Shown in pieces: positions 12,490 through 24,379 of a stretch of DNA of 64,000 nt. Made by a program: the position numbers and the translations under genes. Origin of the DNA: Vanilla planifolia (lineage: Eukaryota > Streptophyta > Magnoliopsida > Asparagales > Orchidaceae); the NCBI GenBank assembly GCA_023846275.1, contig CM043869.1:32680737-32744736 (forward strand), written 5' to 3'. Each line of letters starts with the position of its first letter. Positions within the stretch are counted from its first letter, which is position 1. Below the pieces are notes generated by a model, which was not told the DNA's origin, searched no databases, and saw only the letters and a list, made by a program, of their open reading frames with translations.

Positions 12490-14200
12490 TTTCTTTTTGT
12501 TAGAAAAAGAGTATCAGTTTAAATTTTCAAATATTATGCTTAAAATAAAAAAAACAGTCAAAAAATTCTACAAAGAAAATAAAAAGGCATTAAAAAGCTA
12601 GGATAAATTTGCAACCAAATGATAAGCCACATGAAGAATAGAGGCGAGCTATCCAAGAAGCCATTATGTTCAAAACTTCACCAACACTGGCTAGCATAAA
12701 GAAGGAAAGATAGCAGCCAATACCTCACAGTAAACTGAAAGAAAAATTTGTACTCAAATGACAAGCACTCAAGATATTCCAGCAGACTACATACTCCCAA
12801 GCAAACCATAGATTATGCCAAACCTCTCCCAACTAGTCATTCCAAAGTCAAGATGACATCATCACAAATTCTTCACAAGTGAACAAAGAATCTTGGTTGA
12901 GTTCTAACCTTCCAAAACCACTCACGCCTGTTAGGAGGGCTGACGAACAAGGCTTCATAAGTAGATAATGTGAGGATCCAATAGCTCTCGGTGGATTTCC
13001 AAATGAAAATATTTTAATGCAAACTAATGGGATAGACCATATCCACAACTCCACTGGTGAACACCTCCCTACAATGGTCCATTAACTATCAGTGGTTTTA
13101 ATTCCCATCATCATCAAGCAGGCCACAAACCAGTAGGGATGATCCACAACCATGTTCAACATGGCAAGCCATATTTTCAAGCGAGTGGTATCAATCCAAG
13201 TTTCCTTTAAATCTAAACATAATCAACCATAATACATTCGCAAGCATGGCCCCAGCTCCCCAAAAAACAAACAATTTCTAATCCAGTGAGTCATCATTTC
13301 TACCTAAGAAGAGACTCTCCCAATTGTTATATTTTGTTCTAAAGCAATCAAGCTACAAATGATTTTCCTACTCAACATTTTTCATAGAAAACTTAGCAAT
13401 ATGAACTTTTCTCCATGCCCTCAATCATTGGAACCCAATCCACAATGACAATTGAGCAATTAGATATCTCCCAATCAAAAAGGGCATCAAATGTTTCTTC
13501 AAATCTCTACACCACAACAAGATCCTAATCAACTTCTAAATATAGTCAAGAATGCTCAACAGTACAAAAATACAACACATAAGGTATAATGGGAGAGGAG
13601 GAGAGAGAAAGAAAGAGGGAGGTAAGCACATTATTAATGAGCATGCTATGGCCAACCATCAATAGATATCGTACTCCCCGTACCGACACTTTGTCTCCTA
13701 GCATCCACTAGGTAAGATAAGTCAACAAAATTTGACCACCTGCTTCATAAGGGAATGCCCAAGTATCTTCCCTCGTTTAGTTGTTTATACCCTAGCTTTC
13801 CAATAGCATCTACCTTCTCTTCTTGGTAGCCTTTTTATTGAAGAAGGCAAATGATTTAGCATAGTTCACATTTTGCCCTGAGAGAGCAATAATACCTCAA
13901 AACATTAACAATGTCTCTAAATAACTGAAATGTAGCAGAGCAAAATAATAAAACGTCAACAAAATGGTGGAAGACTAGGCATAAATAATCTGTTAGAACA
14001 AGGTCAAAAGCGACTTTGAAAATAAGACAAAGACATAAAGGTACAACGGGAAACCTTGCTTGAACCCTCAAGAAGCCTCAATCTACTCTTATCATCTACC
14101 ATTTAACAAAAGAGCTAATCCATGAACACTGATCGTTTGGAAAGCTAAAGTAAAAAAGTACAATTCCCATGGATCCAACCAGTTCACAACTCAAAGCATA
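12490..14200 (-). mobile_element. Degenerate LINE with reverse-transcriptase remnant in the CFAP20 leader intron
   Basis: On the minus strand several frames together resemble the LINE reverse-transcriptase core. Near 14,030-14,060 there is a decayed version of the G-(L/F)-(R/K)-QG-x-PL motif. At about 13,950-13,990 lies HHFVDVLLFC, standing where the catalytic F-A-D-D-x-L-x-F motif belongs, with one aspartate lost. SGQNVNYAKS and FFNK follow at 13,830-13,890. A 'MLINNVLTSL' block, usual in the thumb region, lies near 13,620. Stops and frameshifts break it throughout. The 3' end sits near 12,490 with a short A-rich tail. It lies between the leader exon (about 15 kb) and the 12,376 acceptor, in the same orientation as the gene. 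The 5' limit is uncertain. Confidence 0.65.
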
Positions 14201-14879
14201 AATCAAAAATCATATCAAAATGTATCTCCGAACTGAATCTTGAATTCACAAGACAACAATTAAATCTAGGAACAAAAATTAATCATGCATCAACTCCAAT
14301 AGACTTGACCATGCAAACCTCCATTAAATCTCAAAAAAACTCAACTAAACTTAATATGGCACATAAAATGGGGCAAGTCTCTCAATTTAGTAGGAAAAGG
14401 TCATCTAAATCCAGTATTGATTGGGAAAAATAAGAAAGTGCATGGAATTGTTCCTAATTGAAAGGTTACTTTTTAACAGTAAAGGGTATTTCATAATTCG
14501 GGAATAAAAAAGATAAAACATAAGAGTAACCCAAACTGGATGAATTCAATATAGGACCAAACTGATTCCAATTGATAACATAATCATTCGTATCATATTC
14601 ATAATAGAAATGACAAAAATTAAAACCTCTAGAATTAATATACCTAGGGTTACTAGACTGAAGTACCAATCAATTATAAAGCAAACGCTCTGTCGACCTT
14701 TGAAGAAGATAGCTTTCCTTTTTTTCTTATGAAATAGGTTGAGTACAATGTCCTAATTGTTTGTGAGAGAGATCGAATACACTATCTTGATAACAACTAC
14801 AAGATGCGTAAGGTTGAAACCACATCCAAGAAAATGATTCTCACGCACTTCGCGGCTTATAAACCCAACTGTGTGGGAT

Positions 14880-15065
14880 AAGAACTTAAAACAAAAAGGG
14901 AGAAAAGCACGGAGAAGAATCTCTCACCCAAAACCTAACCTCAGGCTTTCTGCCACCGCTCACCAAAGCAGTAGCGTCTACCTCTTCGGCCGCGCAAGAC
15001 ACGTCGTCGAAGCCAACGGACCGCAAAGCACCGTCGGCTTCGCAAAATACTCTACACGTGGATAT
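14880..15065 (-). promoter_or_regulatory. Probable leader exon and core promoter edge of the CFAP20-like gene
   Basis: A GC-rich island of about 130 bp (14,930-15,062) stands out from AT-rich flanks. On the minus strand it begins with a perfect G-box CACGTG at 15055-15060 and continues into sequence with possible donors (CTGAG|GTTAGG and GGG|GTGAGA, read minus). Spliced to the 12,376 acceptor it would give a non-coding leader exon. Open frames run both ways through the island but match nothing I know, so I treat them as chance. Transcript data would be needed to fix the start and the donor. Confidence 0.4.
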
Positions 15066-17440
15066 TCCCCGAGAAATTATACGCACGATAACTCAAAGTG
15101 TATTTCAATCATTTTTCATTTAATTATTTTTCTCAATTATCAGCATCTATGTATTATAAATTTGAAATTATTAAACTCTCTCTCAATTAATATAATTTGT
15201 TATTAACTATTAACAAATGTAAATATATGAAACATTTCTTTGTAAATAATCTAAAAAATATTAGAATATTATTAAATAATATTTAAATCCTTTGTCTTAA
15301 TCTATTTTAAATTAATTTTAATAATAATCAATTTATTTTTAATTAAATTCCAAGTAAATAATGATGCATTTATAAATGATTTTTTTTTAATTTTCAATGT
15401 TTTCTATAATGCTTTCTTCTAAAGCATCCTTTTCATAAAAGTACTTCAAATATTAGAAAGTTACGAGAACTTTAATTAGTTAATATGTAATAAAGTCAAT
15501 ACAAAAAATGTTTATATATTTTTGTTTTAAATTCATTAAATAATTTTGAATATAATATAAATGTGTTATATTTTTTTATTTAAACAAGTATATGATACAA
15601 GTAACTATAGAAAAAAAATAGAATTATTTTTTATAACTCATGCTGTGAAGAGACACATTTATGTGAAAGTATTAATAGGATTGGATGCAATCATTGAAAA
15701 AATTATAATATTTAGAAGAAAAAAAAAAAGAAATAAAAAATTTGTTTGGTTCAACAATGAATTGGGCTTGCATCCATAGAAAAGGAAAAAGATATTCTAC
15801 AATCAAAAAATGTCAATAATAATATAAAAAATAAATGACAAAAACTCTTTTTTTTTTTCAAATCCTAAAATATATATAAATTTGTATTACAAAAATACTT
15901 CTAAATTTCTCTCTAATTACCAATTTATTGAAAAAAAAATATTTAAACAAATAATACATCAAAGAACTTAGTTTTTACATCTAAAAAAAAAGATTATCGT
16001 CATATAGTAATGCTTATATGAGATAAAACCTCAAGTACCAAGATGGCAAATGCTAAGCCATTGATAAAATCAGCGAAGCAAAAACATTTTCCCAAATTGA
16101 TGGATGATCGTAAGTCATGCTATCTGTTGTCACATTCATTTTACCATTTATAGATGTAAAAGTTATAAATAGCTTAAACATATCTTATAAAATATATATT
16201 AAACATATATCTTTTAATTTTATTATATATAAATCAAATTTCAATATTAAATTCAATTCTATAAAAATTTGTAATATCATTATTGTGACAATCAATTGAC
16301 TTCAAATTATGACTATATTCAAAAAGTTGTCTTTGATTCTTCTCTTACTTATACTATCAAGGTCTAAAACTCTTAATCAATTAATTGTTGTGCAATATCA
16401 TGAAGCTCATATAATTTTTTAACTTTGTACAAAATAGAGATATATTCAAAATATTTTTTTAATATAACATAACATTATAACAAATTGAAGTGCACTTGTC
16501 ACAAAAATTTTACACCTCAAAATTAGTTGTCTTCTAAGCCTAAATTCTACTATGATATTATTGGGTAATAAAACCAATGTCATATTAAAATATATAGCTA
16601 TGATTCTTTGAAATATTTTTCTTATTAAATGCCTTGTAACATTTATGAACCTCAATTGCAATTTTAAAAACAATTTTTTAACCTCTCCAATATGATATAA
16701 TTAAAACATTTTTCAACATAGTAGAACCTTGCAACACAAAGTTCATTTAAGTGTTGTGTTGTCATGATAATTAATGCAACTTTGTAAGTCTAAAGGACCT
16801 CAAACTCTTAAAAAAATATATATATATCCATGATGAAAAGAGGGCATTCAAAGATACCATATTATTTTTGAAACATATTTAATACTAATTAATATTTTGA
16901 TTATACTATTACGAGTCTTTAACTCTAACATAATAATACCCAAAAAATCTTGAGATATATATTATTTCTTAAATAAATGTCGTAACCATCACATTATTTA
17001 TAAGTAGAAAAAATCTATAGAAGAAATTATATGGAATGAACAAGATAAAACTAAGATTTATTAATTTTTTTATCTCTTCAATGACATATAAAAATTTGAA
17101 TCTAAAATATTTTCTACAACATTGGCATGTGCTAATTATTTCTAGTCTATCTTTATCTTGCGTCTCTTTCTTTGGAAGCCTTAAAATATTATATAATATG
17201 TTTTCTTTCGTTAAAATAAAAAAAGTGACGACTTGAAACCTTTATGAGACTTGTTTGCGGTATAGTTATTGTTTAAATTTTTCTGAATAAGCTCTCAACT
17301 TATAACTAATTCTTCTATCTACTTACTAAAATTACCATTATTAAGCTTATAAATCACTTCTTATAAAATGAAAATTTTATCATCTATTGCCATATCTTAA
17401 TAATACATATATTTAATGATGATATTGCATGAATGCCATG
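15066..17440. other. Very AT-rich intergenic DNA, nothing recognised
   Basis: This stretch consists of A/T runs, short frames and no domain signature. The frames at 15561-15779 (+) and 16446-16673 (-) have compositions expected from random AT-rich DNA. Confidence 0.6.
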
Positions 17441-17444
17441 CATT

Positions 17445-19062
17445 ACGCACCTTGGGATCGCATCACTCTGCAAAAGGCCCTAGGCAGGCTTGGCCTCCAT
17501 GACCTTTGTGTCTAACACCGGGTGCTCCAAATGGACAATTGCAAACGTATCCTCAATCGTGATGCCAGCCTCTGGGTTGACACCATGAGGAGGAAGTATT
17601 CCCTGAATGACCCGTAATGAAGGTCCCCCGCAATACATCCTCTGTGTGCAAAATGGTGCTGGGGGTGATGCCGGAGGCAATTTCCTTCTTCGTCTGGTGC
17701 ATCGGCGACGGGCGGACGGCGGGGTTCGCGGAGGACAACTGGCTTGGCGTCCTCCCCCTTTGCTGCTGGCCGACCTTCATCAACATGCATTCACATTGGC
17801 CGGCTAGCGTCGCTGAATGCATCATGGCTGCCAGGAACTGGAATATGGATGTCATTCACACCTGGGCGAGCGAGGAGCTCCCTGACAGGATATTGCACCT
17901 TCCAAGAGCTCCGGAGTCTGCCCAGGATGTTTTGCTCCAAACGTGGTGGTAGACGGCCCGTGGAGGAGATGCGCGGAATTTGGAAGATTAAAGCTACGCC
18001 CAGGGTTCGTATTTTCATGTGGAGGGTCACCGGCGAGTTCCTCCCTACGGCGGTGTGGCTGGCCCGCAGGGGGTTATGCCTCCACTTGTCAGCTGTGCTG
18101 CGCGGCGGAGGAGACCCTACAGCACGCATTCTGGGACTGCCCTCGTGCCCAAGACTTTTGGGTTGATCGCCAGGCTCGCAAGGCTTTGATTGCACTGGGC
18201 CAGTCCACAGGTATGGGCTCCGGGACACTACTCATCGACCGGCTCCTCTGGTTCATTGGCTCACCCAATGCGTACCGCAGTGACGGGGCGAGGCATGCCG
18301 CCACGTTAGCCACCATTATGTACTACATCTAGATAAGGAGGAACGCTACCAAGCACAACAACCTGGTGCCTTTGCCGAGCTCGCTGACCCGTACGATCAA
18401 GATTGAGGTGAATATTGCACTTAACCGGCAAATCTTCTACTCATCCCTGTCCAGCAGGAATCCTGGCAACTCTTTGGACTTGCTTGTTACTCACGGTTGG
18501 CTCCCCCCTCCAACAGGATAGATAAAAGTTAATTGTGATGCTGCAATTGGTGACTCTATTGCTGGTCTTGGCATGATCGTTAGAGATTGCATTGAGAGGC
18601 CTCTTATGGCGGTTGGCAAGAGGATGTTCTCCCAGGCCGTGGACATGATGGAAGCCTAGGCTATACTTCTGGCCCTTAATATGTTAAGGGAATCCCTTCC
18701 CCAGTACCGGGTTGTGGAATTCTAAACCGACTCAATGATGGCGCTCTAGGTGGTGCGCATGATGATCACCCACCCCCCAGCGGTTGGGGCTTTTGCTGAG
18801 ATTCTTCAGTTTGCCAGAGGTTTGGAGGCTGTCCGATTCACCCACATCCATAGAGAAGGGAACACGCCAGCTGACTAGGCTGCTCGTGCTGCATGCCTCA
18901 ATGAGTTTGTATTGGCTTCTGGGAACTCCCTCCCCAAGCCCCTACTTAAGCTTATGTTGTCTGATTTCATGTTCGATCCTCCTTGAGGATCCATCTTATA
19001 ACACGTGTATGACTTGACCTCTTTTGATATAATATATATTATATCCACTTCAAAAAAAAAGA
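17445..19062 (+). mobile_element. 5'-truncated LINE with zf-RVT and RNase H remnants
   Basis: A GC-rich island reads on the plus strand as the C-terminal part of a plant LINE ORF2. In order it shows a post-RT segment (PWDRI near 17,450, ILNRDASLWV and RRKYS near 17,550-17,600), 'IGDGRTAGFAEDNWLG' at about 17,700-17,750, and a reverse-transcriptase zinc-binding domain at 17,975-18,170 (W-K-I-K then CQLC, ETLQHAFWDC, AQDFW). An RNase H domain follows at 18,525-18,900 (VNCDAA, MIVRD, TDSMMA, HREGNTPAD). It ends with an A-run at 19,052-19,060. The catalytic Asp positions of RNase H are mostly present, but at least one frameshift and several stops make it inactive. Its reverse-transcriptase core is absent. 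No clear target-site duplication was seen. Confidence 0.85.
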
Positions 19063-19064
19063 AA

Positions 19065-20211
19065 TTAAACTCATATAAATATATGTAATGCTCATACATT
19101 TTTACATATATAACAATGTTGCTTTAGTTTCACATAAATATTGTTATATATTGTGACTTCCATAGCATTCTCAATAAAATATATCACCAATTATATAATT
19201 ATGCAATGATATTGGATAAATTTTCCATTTTTATTGATACCACATGGTTATAATCACTTGAGTATCTTCTTATGTAAATATAAAGATATTATATCTTAAA
19301 TTTGTTTGAAACAAAAATCTTTATAATACATTTTAACATCCATACACTAAAACATAAAATTTCTTTATCATCTATCACATTTGATAACAAAATAAACATA
19401 AATTAACCATATTAGTCCAACAACAACTTATTATTACATCATTTCAAATATCATAGATTATGAATATATAAATTATCATTATATTATCAAACTAATGATA
19501 ATTACAAAGTTGGTAACTCGTCTCACTTCTCTTTTGAATTCTCATGATGTGTATCCATAATATTTAAAGTATTAGCTAAAAATAAACTGAGCCATCATCA
19601 TAGCCTTAGTAAAGAAAACTAACACAATCAAACCATGCGAAAAAGTACAAATTCAACTATTATGATCCCACTTAACCAACCATATAATTTATAACAAAAT
19701 GAGATATTAAATGTAATTATATAAAATCTTAAGACACATAAACTCTCAAGATAAAGATCTAATAATGAGACATAACAAAATCATAACTAATATAAATACT
19801 ATTCTTATATTCATTTAAAAAGAAATAACTAATAATTAAAATATCTAAAAATGAATCCAACTAAAAAATCCAAAACAAAATTTCAAATATACAAAACCTA
19901 TAAATATATTATTTATCAAAACATCTAACAAGTAATATCTTTATCCATGATCTAATAATTTTTATTTATGTGTATAATAAATTGATAACCTATGACATAA
20001 ACATTAGTAAAACATTATAAAACTCAATACATAAATAAATAAGGCATTAAAATATAAGAATATAATATATCATGATAACATAATATAAAAACTATGCATA
20101 ATAACCATTATTAATGATATAATACAATAAATATTTAATTTTATTATTTTTATATTATTTAAAAATTTATTTTAAATATCATGTCATAATCCAAAATAAG
20201 CACCTTCATTA

Positions 20212-20252
<41 letters not shown>

Positions 20253-23200
20253 TTCATATATGTACGTTATAATAAGAAAAATAAAAGATCATTTATAATA
20301 CATAAATCATGAACCAATGTGATATAAATAATTTTCATCCAAATATTCTTATCATGCATCAGAATACATGATATAAAATAACATATAAAAATATTTTAAT
20401 TCATGAATGAATCATATATTAATTTAATATTATATTTGCATTATAATTGCTAGATTTACCTATATTCAAATCCTAAGATAATATGTTAGGTACACTTATA
20501 TAAAATTAACTAATATAATAAATAATTACATGAAAATATTTAAAATAATATAATAATCTAATATAATATTTACATCATAGTTATTAATTTTACTTATATA
20601 AATTTAAGATGAATTGTTCTTATCTAATCTCTTTCTTCACAAAATTTCTAACAATATCATATATGGATATAAATTATTATATAATCTCTTATAATATGAA
20701 AATATAATATTTTTTCTATAATTACATAACTTAGAACATCCATTTTATTTTCTTTCTTGCTACAATGCCATCATTTTGTATGATTTCTTCCATCTTATCA
20801 TATGATCAGTGCATTAAACGTTTATTGTTGATCCTCCATCACATCGTACTACAAAATTTTTCTCATCATATATCTATTATATCATTATTTGATTGTAGCA
20901 TCTTATTTGACCATCAACTAATCATATTATAGTTCACTATATGTACCATCAATTTAAACATTATATAATACATTATTAAACCTTAAGATGACACTTTTTC
21001 TCATGGAAACAACTTAAAATTAATCGTACTATATGATGGGTCTATCGTTCAATACGTTCCTTTCCAATAAAGAAGAAAACACTTTAAATCGATGTGGTTT
21101 TCATTCTAATAAAAAATATTCTTTCAATCATTGAAACATTTTTTGATAATATGCAATAGCTAAACCATAAATTATTCTAACATAAAATCAATTAAACTAA
21201 TGTATAAAAAAAATTCTACTTGTCTTTTAGTCAATTACTTTTTTTAAATTATCTTTACTACAGCATTTCCTCTTCACTTCTAATAGAAACTTATCACCCA
21301 AATCCTTTTGAAAGCACTATTGTTGAATTTCTCTTTTCCTCACAACTTTTCTTGTTTGTTCTCTCTTTTTCTCTTGTTCTCTTCTCTCCTATTCTTTCTT
21401 TCTTTTTTGTCTCCTTCTCTCTCCCTCATGCTTTCTTTTACAAATCATCCTATTCACCTCTCTTATATTTGACCTCTCATGATATGGCACAATTATGGTT
21501 AAATTTATTAAATGCCCTTAATAATTATCAAAATTATATTTGTATCTTTTTCTTGAAAGATTGATAATTAATTATTTTGTAATCTAAAAATTATAAACTC
21601 ATTAAAATTAAATTTATCTTAATTAGCTTTTTTGAATGACATGCTTAATTAAAGTTTTGCCTTCATTTAAAAATGGTCGTCGACCATTGTTAAAATTATA
21701 AGTATTTTTTATTTAAAATTCCATAACTAATTATTTAGGTATCCAAAAATTACAAATTTGTTATCATTGGATTCCTCTCAATAAGCTCTTTCTAATGATA
21801 TATATAAATATCTTTTACTTTATTCAAAAACATAACAAACTCTTCAAGACAAACTTAATTACATTTAGATTGTTTAAATCTCAAGTTGTAAAATGTCTTA
21901 CACAAAACAAACTTTCAAAATATTACATTGGCTATGTCCCATGTGGAGTCTTAGCACATTGAATCAAGATAATAAGATATGTATAATATTACAATAATAA
22001 AAGTACATACTTGTGACATGTCATGCAATTCTTTTATCATTTATGAATCATATTCATTTCCTCATATGCTCATTTCAATCCTTATATTACTTAATTTCTT
22101 TATGATCATTTAAATAATGTATGATGATTTAATTTTATTATAATCCAATTTGTCTTGTCAACAATTCACTGGGTCAAACCATCACATAGTTCCTATACTT
22201 ATATAGGATAACCTTATAAGACTTGCTTGAATATAAGTGGATAATTTAGAAATATTATATATCATATGACAAACACCACTCATGCTTCAATATTTATTTT
22301 ATGGGATTTTTTTATTATTTTGGCCCAATTTCTTTGAATAAGAGAAACCTTGACTATTTTTGTTTTTATTCATTTTGCTCACACAACCTTTTATACTTTT
22401 GTTAATTAATAAACACACCTTATCTATTTCACATGCACGATGTCTAACATTTAATGCTTTATAGTAAAGCAATATGAAATTCATTATCATAAGCATGTAG
22501 AAAATAAAATAATAAAAAATAATCATAAGATACTCCTGTTGCATTAAATAATAACTCCACCATTAAGTTCATAAATCATATCATATGTAAAGGGCAAATA
22601 ACATAGAATCAATCATCAAACATATGCATAATTCAATGTGCATCATGCATACCTCAATTATTATAGTTTTCCATTTTTATATCTTTATTGTATTCTCCAT
22701 AAATTTTGCACACTTGTATTTTATTACTTTTTTTTCATGCATATATTACATGTTATGTTATATCATGCCTAAATTGTTCTCACGCCAGTATTAATATCTA
22801 CCATGGTTTTATTACATTGATCGAATCAATATTAACAAAAGTACTTAACCACATGTCATTCTATTGGAACATTATATCCAAATTATCAGACTATCCAATG
22901 TGCCTAATAGACATCGAGTATAGAGCATTCATCTAAACTAGTATCCATTCACTCTCTTGGTCCTCATTGAACTATTTATTACCCCTGTCCAAAAGGTTGA
23001 GAGTCATTGAATGATCATCAATTCACCTATTGAGCAATTAAAAAAGAGACTCAAGACCAATTATATAAAAATTATTTATGATACCACTCCTTTAATATTA
23101 ACACCATATTCTTCTATTTTATATCCATACAATAAGACACAATCATACATACTAACAACAAAAACCATATATACATCTTCAGTCCTAATTTTTAAGCATG

Positions 23201-23940
23201 CTTATAATAATAAGATGTAAAAGAATAGAATAATAGCACCAAAGGCTTATAGAGTTACATGTTTTGAAAGTAGAAATAAAAATTATTACATCAGTTCTCT
23301 ACTATCAAAGCTATCAATAATACATTAGGCACATTCTATAAGAAAATGTTTACATATATTTTCTTTTCTCTTTTATTATAAGTAGTTATCTCACCTCAAT
23401 TCTCATGTGTTTTGGTATCCATTTAGCATACGTAAAATTGTGGGTGTTAAACATAGGTTGAGTTAACCATTGTAAGCTCAAAAGTAAAAATAATATAATA
23501 ATAATATACATAGAGATTATTTAAATTGGATCACATATAAGATAATAATTAGAATATAATAATATATACATATAATAAAAATAAGAATATTTATTAAGTT
23601 GCATGTTTTATCATATAGTCCTCTTTTTATTTGCTTGACATCTTAAATAGCATTCTTATAACATAAATGGCATATGATAAGGAATTCTCTAACACATGGG
23701 AATTCCTTTATTCTTCTTATGGATAAGTCATCTCTATCCCAAAGGTTTCTCTAATCCTTATACGCACGAGGCCACTTCCATTCCAAAGTTTTTCTTATTT
23801 ACCTCATTTAGACAAAGACACATTTATCTCACAAAATTTCTCTTAAACTTTATATATGAACAAAGGCATTATTCTTTTAGCTTTACATGAATATCACAAG
23901 TTTATACATGCATTTGCTTAAACATATAAATACATACAAA
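19065..23940. other. Very AT-rich intergenic DNA
   Basis: No gene is recognisable. The frame at 21220-21564 (+), rich in Phe, Leu and Ser, comes from a pyrimidine-rich stretch (21,330-21,440) and not from a known membrane protein. A perfect (TA)n microsatellite is listed separately. Confidence 0.6.
20213..20249. repeat. (TA)n microsatellite, about 18 units
   Basis: An uninterrupted TA run ends at 'tgaattc'. It has no other structure and is likely to vary in length between individuals. Confidence 0.95.
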
Positions 23941-23941
23941 C

Positions 23942-23949
23942 ATATATAT

Positions 23950-23987
<38 letters not shown>
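23942..23987. repeat. (TA)n microsatellite next to the foldback element
   Basis: A TA run with one phase slip ('tataatat') lies just before the foldback element at 23994, which suggests insertion into or beside a TA microsatellite. Confidence 0.9.
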
Positions 23988-23991
<4 letters not shown>

Positions 23992-23993
23992 CT

Positions 23994-24379
23994 AAAAGCC
24001 TGGACGGGCAAGTGGTCGAGTCGGGTCGACTCGCCCAATCCTATTGTGAAAATTCCCGAGAGTAACGCTGTTTTAGGGTGTTTTGTGAGAATTTTTGTGC
24101 CACAAAACATTTGGCTAAGCATTATTGACGAAAAGTATAGACATTGGTATTTGATTTTTTAAAATTTATTTAAGAATTATTTTTCATGAATTTCTTTTTA
24201 TAGATATTTAAAAAACTTATAATACTATGATAATATAAAATTATTTTGGTATACTTATATTAAATATTGTGGCACAAAAATTCTCACAAAACACCCTAAA
24301 ACAGCGTTACTCTCGGGAATTTTTACTATAACATTAGGCGGGTCGACCTGACCCGACCACTGGCCCATCCAAACTTTTA
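23994..24379. mobile_element. Foldback (MITE-like) element with long inverted arms
   Basis: The two ends are inverted copies of each other over about 110 bp. The inner part is a perfect 54-bp inverted repeat (24051-24104 against 24268-24321), separated by a 163-bp AT-rich loop. The outer ~58 bp (24-kb left end 'aaaagcctgg', right end reading 'aaaagtttgg' inverted) pair imperfectly and are CpG-rich, with words such as GGGTCGAC. There is no coding capacity. The size and structure fit a non-autonomous DNA transposon. No convincing target-site duplication is visible beyond the adjoining TA run, so the superfamily is undecided. Confidence 0.8.

Noticed and set aside
14871-15206. 111-codon plus-strand and 66-codon minus-strand frames in the GC island
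   Set aside because: Neither has a domain or codon bias, and they overlap each other. The island is better explained as a non-coding leader exon with promoter on the minus strand.
17480-18332. Many overlapping open frames on both strands
   Set aside because: They are the by-product of high GC content in the LINE fragment. Only the plus-strand reading carries domain words (zf-RVT, RNase H); the minus-strand frames match nothing.
21220-21564. 114-codon hydrophobic frame that looks like a membrane protein
   Set aside because: The hydrophobicity comes from a pyrimidine-rich tract (repeated tct/ctt), and no homologous pattern or gene structure surrounds it.
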